This document shows, piece after piece, positions 7,029 through 13,585 of a DNA stretch of 13,724 bases. Position 1 is the stretch's first letter; each line of letters starts with the position of its first letter. Both the position numbers and the translations under genes were made by a program. Below the pieces are notes generated by a model. It saw nothing but the letters and a program-made list of their open reading frames with translations, did not search any database and was not told the DNA's origin. The stretch covers positions 1 through 13,724 of the forward strand of contig DATKRK010000104.1 of assembly GCA_035532215.1 (NCBI GenBank), in the 5' to 3' direction. The DNA is from JAICIG01 sp035532215. Lineage in GTDB: Bacteria; Planctomycetota; Planctomycetia; Pirellulales; JAICIG01.

Positions 7029-7040
7029 CGGATAGTTCTC

Positions 7041-7096
7041 AGTTTTGAGTGTTCAGTTTTCAGCTTACCGAACACTGAACACTGAAAACTGAAAAC
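7041..7096. repeat. CAGTTTTCAG inverted repeat between hydrolase gene and hemW
   Basis: GTTCAGTTTTCAG (7051-7063) is followed by ACTGAACACTGAAAACTGAA, giving an imperfect AT-rich stem-loop. It fills the whole gap between the metallo-hydrolase stop and the hemW start. Runs of TTCAGTTTTCAGTGTTCAG type are, to my knowledge, dispersed in many planctomycete genomes. If the two genes are co-transcribed, this hairpin would sit in the message just before hemW. Confidence 0.65.
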
Positions 7097-7110
7097 TTCG
7101 TCGTTCCGAC

Positions 7111-7950
7111 CTAAATCCACAGGTGCAGCCGGCCGTCGAACATGTCCGGCACGGCCTTCTCGACGTAGTGCCGCACTTGCTGCACGTGATAGCGCGTGCT
7201 GAGGTGGCCGGCGATGATCAGCTCGTTCTTGAACCGCTCGCGGCGCTGGAGCAGGTCGTCGAGGTGCATGTGGCCGAATTTGTGAATCTTTTCCTTGCGG
7301 TGCCGCGGAGCGACGAACGTCATTTCGGTAATCAGCACCTGGGCCTCGAACATCGCCGGGCAGTTGTCGAGCCCCTCGGGCGCACTGTCGCCCAGATAGG
7401 CCAACTTGGGCAACCGCCGCTCTTCGGTCACTTCCGTGCCCGATAGCCGTAGGTCGCGAATCTGGTGGCCGGCGAGATTTTGATACTCGGCCTTCAGCTT
7501 TTTTCGCCGCTCCCAAACGACGAACCCCAGCGAGGGGACGGTGTGCTTCGTGGCCGAAACGGTGACCACGTGCTCGCGCGAAAGCTCGATCTCGTCGCCC
7601 GGCCGCGCGGGCAGCAAATGGCAAGGCAAACGCCCGCGGTCGAGCCGCGTGAACAGCTTGAGAATCCGCTCGACGTGCTCGATGGCGTGCTCGGGCAGGT
7701 AAATCGTCGGCGGTTCCATTTTCATCATTCGGCGCCGGGCCACGTACACCGGCAGCGCCGCCACATGGTCGAGATGCGTGTGCGACAAGAACCAGGTGCT
7801 GGTGCCCATGAACGACCACGGCTGGCCGCCCAGGTCGAAGCCGATCTTCAGCTCCGGAATGCGCCAATAGGTCTGCACGGCCGCGCGCGAGTACCCTTCG
7901 ATCGTCAGATCTTTGTAGACGAGCGTTTTGACCGGCAGATTGTTGACCAT
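7111..7950 (-). CDS. Metallo-beta-lactamase-fold hydrolase, RNase Z-like
   Basis: The product (279 aa) is a metallo-beta-lactamase-fold enzyme of the RNase Z/ElaC-like branch. Seen: metal motif SHTHLDH (His57, His59, Asp61, His62), His136 in TKHTVPSLGF, Asp188 in AYLGDS, the HMHLDD box (His227, His229) and His249 in IIAGHLSTRYH, which together give the usual two-metal site. RNase Z removes tRNA 3' trailers; relatives act on other phosphodiesters or lactones, and the sequence does not decide between these. It is probably cytoplasmic, with no signal peptide. I start at the ATG at 7950: a TTG at 7992 would add 14 residues coded by a TTCATCCTTCC-type dispersed repeat. No clear Shine-Dalgarno site precedes either start. 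It lies between scpA (105 bases upstream) and hemW, all in the same direction. Confidence 0.88.
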   Translation of the reverse strand: MVNNLPVKTLVYKDLTIEGYSRAAVQTYWRIPELKIGFDLGGQPWSFMGTSTWFLSHTHLDHVAALPVYVARRRMMKMEPPTIYLPEHAIEHVERILKLFTRLDRGRLPCHLLPARPGDEIELSREHVVTVSATKHTVPSLGFVVWERRKKLKAEYQNLAGHQIRDLRLSGTEVTEERRLPKLAYLGDSAPEGLDNCPAMFEAQVLITEMTFVAPRHRKEKIHKFGHMHLDDLLQRRERFKNELIIAGHLSTRYHVQQVRHYVEKAVPDMFDGRLHLWI

Positions 7951-8055
7951 GAAGGAGCGATCAAGGCGAAAGGAGGAAGGATGAAAAAGCAACGGCGCCT
8001 GGCGGGGCGTTCCGGCGCGAACCTGGAACTTGAATCGCAGAGCGGGCAGGGTAAT

Positions 8056-8895
8056 TCAGGAGCCGCGATCCTGCAACCGCCCCCCGTCTGCCGCCTGCCG
8101 TTCCGGCGCGTCCTCGGTCTTGGCTGCCGGGCGGTGATCGTAGTTATCCGCGGCCGAAGCGTCGAGGGACGGCGGAAGGCGTTCGCCGGGCAGAATCCAG
8201 ATTTCGCCGTGCAGTTGATCTTGCTCGGCCCGCACGCCGTGATGGCGGACCAACTCCAGGATGGCGAGAAACATGCCCACGAGCGTCGACTTGTGCATGC
8301 CGGCCCCGAACAGCTCGGTGAAGGCCACCCGCTCGTCGGCCAGCAGACGCCCGTGGATTCGCGACATATAGACGTGGATCGGCGTTTCGTCGTAGACGAT
8401 GTTCGCGGCCGCCGCGGGTTGATTGTCGCGGATTACGCGGCCGAAAGCGCTGACCAGGTCCCACAGTTCCAACTCATGGATCGGTTCGTCGGCCAGGTTC
8501 CGCTGCCGGACCGGCAAGTCGTTGGCCAACCGCGGAAAGCGCTCCTGCCACTCGCGGCTGCGCTCTTCGAGAATGCTGGCGGCGTCCTTGAACTTTTTGT
8601 ATTCCAGCAGCCGCTCGACCAGCTCGTGCCGCGGATCGTCGAGCACGATCTCCGCTTCCTCTTCGCTTCGCGGCAGCACCAGCCGCGATTTGAGCTCGAT
8701 CAGCGTGCTCGCCATTTCCAGGAAATCTCCGACTGCGTTGACGTCGAGCTGCTCCAGCACCGACAGGTGCTCGAGAAACTGCTCGGCGACCGCCGCGATC
8801 GGGATCTCGACCACTTCGACTTCGTGCTTGCGCACCAGGTACAGCAGCAGATCCAACGGACCGCGGAAGATATCGAGATCGACGCGAAAAGACAT
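8056..8895 (-). CDS. scpA: Segregation and condensation protein ScpA
   Basis: The product (279 aa) is ScpA, the kleisin that bridges SMC heads in the bacterial condensin with ScpB and so acts in chromosome compaction and segregation. Seen: the hallmark N-terminus FRVDLDIFRGPLDLLLYLVRKHEVEVVEIPIA, the helix LGDFLEMASTLIELKSRLVLP-like stretch, an acidic middle, and the C-terminal winged helix VAFTELFGAGMHKSTLVGMFLAILELVRHHGVRAEQDQLHGEIW that contacts the SMC head. About 40 Ala/Pro/Asp-rich residues follow and are probably disordered. The ATG at 8895 is chosen because homology starts there; an in-frame start at 9075 would add 60 residues of repeat-coded sequence. The usual partner gene scpB is not adjacent: the next gene downstream is the metallo-hydrolase and the next upstream is on the other strand. 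Confidence 0.95.
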   Translation of the reverse strand: MSFRVDLDIFRGPLDLLLYLVRKHEVEVVEIPIAAVAEQFLEHLSVLEQLDVNAVGDFLEMASTLIELKSRLVLPRSEEEAEIVLDDPRHELVERLLEYKKFKDAASILEERSREWQERFPRLANDLPVRQRNLADEPIHELELWDLVSAFGRVIRDNQPAAAANIVYDETPIHVYMSRIHGRLLADERVAFTELFGAGMHKSTLVGMFLAILELVRHHGVRAEQDQLHGEIWILPGERLPPSLDASAADNYDHRPAAKTEDAPERQAADGGRLQDRGS

Positions 8896-8927
8896 GGCGA
8901 GGTTCGAGCGGATTCGAGAATGGAGGC

Positions 8928-8949
8928 ACGGGCGCCCTCGCCCGTTTTT
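8928..8949 (+). terminator. Terminator-like hairpin in scpA leader
   Basis: ACGGGCG, loop CCCT and CGCCCGT form a perfect 7-bp stem followed directly by TTTT, a textbook intrinsic terminator on the plus strand. No plus-strand gene ends here: it sits 33 bases upstream of the scpA start, in the opposite sense. ACGGGCGAGGGCGCCCGT-type units also resemble a dispersed repeat, so it could be either. Confidence 0.4.
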
Positions 8950-8988
8950 GGATGCACCGCAAGCGCCGACAAAGCTGACCTGACAGTC

Positions 8989-9061
8989 GGGTGGCTGGCG
9001 GCTGAGCCTTGGCGAAGCTCCAGTCTGCTGGGGCATCGCTTCGCTCTGCCGCCAGCCACCC
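8989..9061. repeat. 73-base structured repeat with 14-bp arms
   Basis: GGGTGGCTGGCGGC at 8989-9002 and GCCGCCAGCCACCC at 9048-9061 are perfect inverted arms. Inside them GCGAAGC (9012-9018) and GCTTCGC (9038-9044) form a second stem, so the whole may fold as a long, bulged hairpin. It carries no gene and lies in the divergent scpA/ABC gap. Confidence 0.65.
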
Positions 9062-9234
9062 CCGCATGTCGACACAGCCTTGACCGGGCACTACCTATCC
9101 TTTCTTGTAAGGCATTTGGTCTTTGAGTGCCATCCGAACCAATCGCTCGCCGCTTGCGTATGGCAACTGCCGGGTGAGCGCGGAGTCCGCGCGCCGCCCG
9201 CTGCCTCGCGAGCGGCCGCAATCCGTGCAGCCTC

Positions 9235-9262
9235 TTGCGATTTAGCAGTAAACTTATATCAT
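9235..9262 (+). promoter_or_regulatory. Possible promoter of ABC transporter operon
   Basis: TTGCGA (9235-9240) and TATCAT (9257-9262) are spaced by 16 bases inside the only AT-rich patch of the gap, about 68 bases before the ATPase start codon. The match to sigma-70 consensus is partial (4 of 6 and 5 of 6). Confidence 0.3.
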
Positions 9263-9329
9263 TTAACGTCTTGGGTCGCATGGATCGCGGCCTGCCACGA
9301 TCGTTTTACTGCCTTGCCCCAGGCCCGCT

Positions 9330-10001
9330 ATGCTCACACTGAAGGACGTCAAAAAATCGTTCGTCGAACCAGATGGTTCGCGCTTGCCGATTCTTGACAT
9401 CCCGCACTTTCACGTGCCGCCTGCCGAGCAGATGGTGCTGGTCGGCCGCAGCGGCTGCGGCAAGACGACGCTTTTGCACGTGATCGCCGGTATCAGCCAG
9501 CCCGATGAGGGGGCGGTGGAAATCCACGGCTGCGACATCACGCGGCTGCCCGAGGCGGGCCGCGATCGGTTTCGGGCCGACCATATCGGATACGTGTTCC
9601 AGACGTTCAACTTGCTGCCCGGCTTTTCGGCCCTGGAAAACGTGCTGTTGGGGATGTCGTTCGCCAAAGGCAAGGCCGACGTGGAACGAGCCGTGTTTCT
9701 GTTGAATCGCGTGGGACTGGCGCACCGGCTGACACACAAGCCGGCAATGCTTTCGGTCGGCGAGCAGCAGCGCGTGGCCGTCGCCCGGGCCCTGGCCAAT
9801 CGGCCCAAGCTGCTGTTGGCCGACGAGCCGACGGCGAACGTCGACTCGCGCAACCAGCAGCAAATCATCGACCTGATTCGCGAAACCTGCGCCGAAGAGC
9901 AGGTGGCGCTGGTCCTGGTGACGCACACCCCGGATGTCGCCGAGCAGTTCTCGCGCGTCGAACGATTGGACGAATTCAACCAAGCGGTGGCCGCAGCATG
10001 A
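9330..10001 (+). CDS. ABC transporter ATP-binding protein, LolD/MacB type
   Basis: The product (223 aa) is the ATPase of an ABC system of the LolD/MacB/FtsE kind, on the cytoplasmic face of the inner membrane. Seen: Walker A GRSGCGKTT (39-47), Q-loop Gln91 in YVFQTFNLLPGFSALENV, signature LSVGEQQRVA (141-150; Ser-Val-Gly-Glu in place of the usual Ser-Gly-Gly), Walker B LLLADEP (161-167), D-loop NVD and His199 in VTHTPDV. These ATPases drive mechanical work of an FtsX-like permease rather than classic solute import. The stop codon overlaps the ATG of the permease gene (ATGA), a strong sign of coupled translation. The ATG has only a weak AGG site before it. The cargo is unknown. Confidence 0.95.
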   Translation: MLTLKDVKKSFVEPDGSRLPILDIPHFHVPPAEQMVLVGRSGCGKTTLLHVIAGISQPDEGAVEIHGCDITRLPEAGRDRFRADHIGYVFQTFNLLPGFSALENVLLGMSFAKGKADVERAVFLLNRVGLAHRLTHKPAMLSVGEQQRVAVARALANRPKLLLADEPTANVDSRNQQQIIDLIRETCAEEQVALVLVTHTPDVAEQFSRVERLDEFNQAVAAA

Positions 10002-11587
10002 GTCTTTGGAAAATTGCCTGGCGCAGCATGCAACAACGCGCGTTGGCCTCCTGGCTTACCGGGCTTTCGATGGCGCTCGGCGTGGCGCTGGTCGTCTCGG
10101 TGCTGGTGATTTACGGCGTGGTTTCAGATTCGTTCCGCCGCAGCGCCGCGGGCTACGATCTGATCGTCGGCGCCACCAAGGGCGGGCGGCTGCAGATCGT
10201 GCTCAACACGGTCTATCACCTCAGCGCGCCGGTCGAGAACATTCCTTACAGCTATTACAAGGAATTCACCCAGGACGAGCATCACAAGGGCAAATTCGCC
10301 GATTACGTGCAGACGGCCATTCCCTATTGTCTGGGCGACAGCTACGAGGAGTTTCGCGTCGTCGGCACCACGCCCCAAATGTTCGAGGAGTTCGAATACG
10401 CGCCGGGCAAGACGTACGCCTTCGCGGCGGGCCGCAACTTCGAGCACGAACATTTCTTCGAGGGCGTGATCGGCTCGATCGTCGCCCGCAAGACCGGGCT
10501 CAAGCTGGGCGACGAGTTTCAGCCGACTCACGGCGTGGAAAACGACGAGCAAGGGCACAAGCACGACGCCTTCGAAATCGTCGGCATCCTCGAGCCCACC
10601 GGCACGCCCAACGACCGGGCGTTGTTCGTCAACATGGAGGGCTTTTATCTGCTCCGCGGCCACGCCCGGGAAACCCCGAAGGACGACGGAGAGGCGAGCG
10701 GGGGGCGTCAGCCCCCCGGTGACGCCGGCCACCGCGAACACGACGATCACGACGCGGAGCACGAAAAACACGAGCATGCCGAGGAAGCTTCCGGCGCCAA
10801 GGCCCACGGCGAGGAGCACGAAGCCGATCACGATCATGAGGCCCACGAGCACGAGGCCGAAAAGGGCGAGAGAAAGCAAGCAGCCGACGCGCACGAGGAC
10901 GAGGACGCCAAGCACGAGCATGACGCCAAAGAGCATGCTCACGACGAGCACGAGCACGCCCATGCGGATCACGATCACGACCATGACCACGCCGGGCATG
11001 CACACGAACACAAACCGCTGCCCGAGTCGCAGCGCGAAGTCACCGCAATCCTGGTGCGGACCACCCCAACCAACATCTTGGCCAACAAGACCCTGCAGCG
11101 GTTGATCAACAAGGGCCGCGATGCCCAGGCCGTTCAGCCCGCGGTCGAGATCTTTTCCCTCTTCGACTCGATCGTCAGCAACCTGCAACTGCTGTTGCTC
11201 GTGCTGGGAATCCTGGTGATCGCCGTGGCCGGGATCGGCATCATGGTCAGCATCTATAACTCCATGAGCGACCGGCGCCGCGATATCGCCGTAATGCGTT
11301 CGCTCGGCGCGCGCCGCTCGACGGTCATGACGATCATTCTGTTGGAATCGATCCTGCTCTCGTTGGGGGGCGGCTTGGGCGGGTTTTTGCTCGGTCATGG
11401 CTTAATTGGGCTGGCGAGCCCTTGGATCGTGGCCCAGACGGGCGTGTCGATCGGCCTGTTCCAGTTTGCCCTGCCGGAAGTGTTTTTGGTGCCCGGCCTG
11501 ATCGTTTTGGCGTCGTTCGTCGGCTTTTTGCCGGCCATGTCGGCCTATGGAACCGACGTGGCCAAGGCTTTGTCGTCGGCGCCGTAG
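9998..11587 (+). CDS. FtsX/MacB-type ABC permease with His-rich loop
   Basis: The product (529 aa) is the membrane partner of the preceding ATPase. Seen: a first membrane segment near residues 20-43, a large extracytoplasmic MacB-like domain (about 44-390), then three segments near 396-420, 442-470 and 492-513, with SMSDRRRDIAVMRSLGARRSTV (422-443) as the cytoplasmic coupling region, all typical of the FtsX family. Odd feature: residues 245-338 are almost only His, Asp, Glu, Ala and Lys, with 27 histidines, many in HxH pairs such as HDHDHDHAGHAHEH. The family core lacks this; it is likely a flexible metal-binding loop outside the membrane. Just before it, residues 232-243 are coded by a hairpin repeat (10694-10720). 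Related metal-linked pairs exist in the Zur-controlled PA4063-PA4066 and Vibrio zrg loci; whether this is one is inference. Confidence 0.93.
   Translation: MSLWKIAWRSMQQRALASWLTGLSMALGVALVVSVLVIYGVVSDSFRRSAAGYDLIVGATKGGRLQIVLNTVYHLSAPVENIPYSYYKEFTQDEHHKGKFADYVQTAIPYCLGDSYEEFRVVGTTPQMFEEFEYAPGKTYAFAAGRNFEHEHFFEGVIGSIVARKTGLKLGDEFQPTHGVENDEQGHKHDAFEIVGILEPTGTPNDRALFVNMEGFYLLRGHARETPKDDGEASGGRQPPGDAGHREHDDHDAEHEKHEHAEEASGAKAHGEEHEADHDHEAHEHEAEKGERKQAADAHEDEDAKHEHDAKEHAHDEHEHAHADHDHDHDHAGHAHEHKPLPESQREVTAILVRTTPTNILANKTLQRLINKGRDAQAVQPAVEIFSLFDSIVSNLQLLLLVLGILVIAVAGIGIMVSIYNSMSDRRRDIAVMRSLGARRSTVMTIILLESILLSLGGGLGGFLLGHGLIGLASPWIVAQTGVSIGLFQFALPEVFLVPGLIVLASFVGFLPAMSAYGTDVAKALSSAP
10694..10720 (+). 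repeat. Hairpin repeat copy inside the permease gene
   Basis: A 27-base unit (GCGAGCGGGGGGCGTCAG start, CCCCCCGGT end) matches the intergenic repeat at 5681-5707 at 23 of 27 positions. The four differences fall in two stem pairs (C-G to G-C and A-T to G-C), so the 7-bp stem with loop GTCA is kept. It is read in frame as residues 233-241 (ASGGRQPPG), just before the His-rich loop. Confidence 0.7.
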
Positions 11588-11598
11588 GGTTGTCGCAG

Positions 11599-11616
11599 GG
11601 GGAGGCGTAGCTCCCC
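11599..11616 (+). terminator. GC-rich hairpin after permease gene
   Basis: GGGGAG, loop GCGTAG and CTCCCC form a 6-bp stem 11 bases after the permease stop. No T-run follows. It resembles the GGAGGCGTCAG hairpin family, so it may be a repeat copy that happens to attenuate or stabilise the message rather than a true terminator. Confidence 0.35.
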
Positions 11617-11631
11617 AGGGAGATTGCTAGC

Positions 11632-11758
11632 CCGGATTATTCATCAGCCCACACCAACCCGAAGCGCAAGCGAGGTGGAGCAACGCACTTACCTCGCTGG
11701 CGCTTCGGGTTGGTATGGAGTGCTTTGTCAAGAAATAGCCGGGCTGTGAATAATCCGG
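11632..11758 (-). mobile_element. 127-bp MITE-like element, copy 2
   Basis: This element has ends CCGGATTATTCA and TGAATAATCCGG and lies between two copies of GCTAGC (11626-11631 and 11759-11764), fitting a 6-bp target duplication as at copy 1, although GCTAGC is itself palindromic. It is in opposite orientation to copy 1 at 3379-3506 and about 94 percent identical by eye; the half with CCTCGCTTGCGCTTCGGG is nearly unchanged. It splits the permease gene from the CPFC gene and could affect read-through transcription between them. Confidence 0.75.
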
Positions 11759-11794
11759 GCTAGCAGCCGGTGGCGTGTTGCTGGCCGTAGCGTG

Positions 11795-11800
11795 TACAAT
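11795..11800 (+). promoter_or_regulatory. Possible -10 box before CPFC gene
   Basis: TACAAT at 11795-11800 is a good -10 hexamer 42 bases before the ATG at 11843. A -35 at the usual distance would be GGCGTG, a poor match; TTGCTG is present but only 11 bases upstream. It lies beyond MITE copy 2, so it could give the downstream genes their own promoter. Confidence 0.3.
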
Positions 11801-11842
11801 CGAAGGCGTGCATTTCGCTTTGAAAACTGGAGGAATCCGGTC

Positions 11843-13486
11843 ATGACTCTGCCGAACCTGCGTAGAAGTTGGATGGCTTTGTTGGCGGCGCTTGTTTGGC
11901 CGGCGGCGGTGCACGCCTGTCCTTTTTGCAGCGGCGTCTCCAAGACGCTGAGCGAAGAAATCGCCGCGTCCGACGCCGTAGTGCTGGCCAAACTGCTGCC
12001 GAAAGCCGCCGAAGCGAACAACAAGACCCCGGCGACCGAAGGCGACGAAAGCGCCTTCCAGATCACGAAAGTGCTCAAGGGCGCCGACGTACTGGGCAAG
12101 ACCCGGCAAATCAAGATTCTCTACTTCGGCCAGCAGCCCAAGGGCACGCAGTTCCTTGTCTTCGGCATCGACCCCAAGAACTGGGCCTGGACCACGCCCA
12201 CGCCGCTCGACGAGCGGAGCGCCAAGTACGTCACCGAGCTGATCGGCCTGCCCGAAAAAGGCGTCGAGCGGTTGGCTTTCTTCCAGGACTACCTGGAAGA
12301 CGCCAATTCGACGCTGGCCAACGACGCCTACGACGAATTCGCCCGGGCGCCTTACGCCGAGGTGAAAGACCTGCGCGAAAAGATGCACCACGACAAGCTG
12401 CTCGGCTGGATTCAGGACACCGAGGTGGCGGCCAGCCGGCGCCGGCTGTATCTGACGATGCTCGGCATCTGCGGCCAACAGGACGACATCGCCATCCTGG
12501 AAGACATGCTCAAGAGCAGCGACCGGCAGTACCGCAACGCCTTGGACGCGATGATCGCTTGTTACGTGATCCTCAAAGGCCCCGAAGGCATGCCGCTGGT
12601 CGAAGACTTGTTCTTGAAGAACAAGGACGCCGAATACCCCGACACTTACGCCGCCATCATGGCCCTGCGGTTTCTCGGCCAGGAAAGCGACGTGGTCCCG
12701 AAAGAGCGGCTGATGGTCGGATTGCGATACATGCTCGACCGGCCGCAACTGGCCGACTTGGTGATCGCCGACCTGGCTCGCTGGCAGGATTGGTCGGTGA
12801 TGGACAAACTGGTGACGCTGTTCAAGCAAGCCGACGACGAGTCGTCGTGGGTTCGCGTGCCGGTGGTGAACTACCTGCGCGCCTGCCCGAAGCCGGAAGC
12901 CAAAAAGCACTTGGCGGACCTGGCTAAGATCGATCCCGACGCCGTGAAGCGGGCCAACAGCTTCTTCCCGCTCGGCGTCGGCGCCCCGGCGGTCGCCAAA
13001 CAACCGGCCGCGGAGAAATCGGCCGGCGATCAGGCGGCCGATTCCAAGACGCCGGCCGCGGGCAAGGACAAGAACGAAAAGCCCGCTCGGGCCAAGGTCG
13101 ACGTCGAAAAAGCGCCGCCCGCGAAGGCCGGCGCCCAACTCAAGCCCCAGGACGCCGGTGCGGCGTTGGCGATGCTGGACGAAAGCGACGTATCGGCCCG
13201 AATCGCTTTAAAGAACAGCCCGGCGGCGGGCGGCGAGCTTCTGGCGGACGTAAAAGAAGCGCCAAGCACGGAGGAACAAGACGTCGATCGGCGATTGGCG
13301 ACGGCCGTTCCGCGCAGCGGCCTTTCGCCCAGCGAAAAGACGGCCGCGCTACGCAGCGACAAAAAGGCCGCCGCGGAAGAGGTCGGCAGCCTGACGCTGA
13401 TGGGCGTATCGCTCTGTGTCGGAACGTGCCTGTTCTTCCTGCAATGGGGCATCTTGCGAAATAACCGTGATCGCGTCGTTGGTTAA
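11843..13486 (+). CDS. Secreted CPFC protein with helical repeats and C-terminal anchor
   Basis: The product (547 aa) is not a named family to me. Seen: a signal peptide (residues 1-25, RRSWMALLAALVWPAAVHA), mature start at CPFC (Cys26, Cys29), a beta-rich N-terminal domain (about 40-130, DAVVLAKLL ... FQITKVLKG ... QFLVFGID) that recalls netrin/TIMP-like folds, paired helices like HEAT repeats (about 195-365), a long Ala/Lys/Pro-rich linker (about 378-510) and one membrane segment near 516-536 with a basic tail. So most of it lies outside the cytoplasm, anchored at its C-terminus. GGAGGA eight bases before the ATG at 11843 sets the start; an upstream GTG at 11792 would spoil the signal peptide. 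The CxxC could bind metal or act in redox. Its place behind a His-rich ABC permease suggests a shared envelope task; this is inference. Confidence 0.85.
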   Translation: MTLPNLRRSWMALLAALVWPAAVHACPFCSGVSKTLSEEIAASDAVVLAKLLPKAAEANNKTPATEGDESAFQITKVLKGADVLGKTRQIKILYFGQQPKGTQFLVFGIDPKNWAWTTPTPLDERSAKYVTELIGLPEKGVERLAFFQDYLEDANSTLANDAYDEFARAPYAEVKDLREKMHHDKLLGWIQDTEVAASRRRLYLTMLGICGQQDDIAILEDMLKSSDRQYRNALDAMIACYVILKGPEGMPLVEDLFLKNKDAEYPDTYAAIMALRFLGQESDVVPKERLMVGLRYMLDRPQLADLVIADLARWQDWSVMDKLVTLFKQADDESSWVRVPVVNYLRACPKPEAKKHLADLAKIDPDAVKRANSFFPLGVGAPAVAKQPAAEKSAGDQAADSKTPAAGKDKNEKPARAKVDVEKAPPAKAGAQLKPQDAGAALAMLDESDVSARIALKNSPAAGGELLADVKEAPSTEEQDVDRRLATAVPRSGLSPSEKTAALRSDKKAAAEEVGSLTLMGVSLCVGTCLFFLQWGILRNNRDRVVG

Positions 13487-13489
13487 GAC

Positions 13490-13555
13490 GTGGGTCAGGC
13501 TTTCGAGCCTGACTCCCGTCCACCTGACGCAGTCAGGCTGGAAAGCCTGACCTAC
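13490..13555. repeat. Inverted pair of GTAGGTCAGGCT repeats
   Basis: A forward unit (13490-13513, GTGGGTCAGGCT start, two variant bases) and a reverse unit (13532-13555, ending CCTGACCTAC) face each other across 18 bases. They begin four bases after the CPFC stop codon and can form one long stem-loop or two small ones. They belong to the same family as 1720-1857. Confidence 0.8.
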
Positions 13556-13585
13556 TGCCAGAGGTTTTGAGGGAGACGAGTGACG

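Larger units (their letters stand above)
8896..9329. other. Intergenic region between divergent scpA and ABC genes
   Basis: This 434-base gap holds no convincing gene. From left to right it carries a terminator-like hairpin (8928-8949), a large stem-loop repeat (8989-9061) and, near 9235-9262, an AT-rich patch that may be the ABC operon promoter, each annotated separately. Promoters for scpA on the minus strand should also lie here but none could be picked out. Confidence 0.6.

Noticed and set aside
7465..9126. Long plus-strand frame of 553 codons
   Set aside because: It is antisense to the hydrolase and scpA genes, whose motifs are clear; a long open antisense frame is expected at this GC content.
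10124..11398. Minus-strand frame of 424 codons rich in Val and Leu
   Set aside because: It is the complement of the permease gene; the Val/Met/Leu-rich part is the reverse reading of the His/Asp-rich codons.
11918..11920. Cys26 of the CPFC protein as a lipoprotein cysteine
   Set aside because: The residues before it (VHA) do not fit the usual lipobox because of His at -2, and CPFC reads better as a CxxC pair after an ordinary signal peptide.
11627..13138. Minus-strand frame of 503 codons
   Set aside because: It is antisense to the CPFC gene, and its N- and C-terminal parts are arbitrary or repeat-coded; no family motif is seen.
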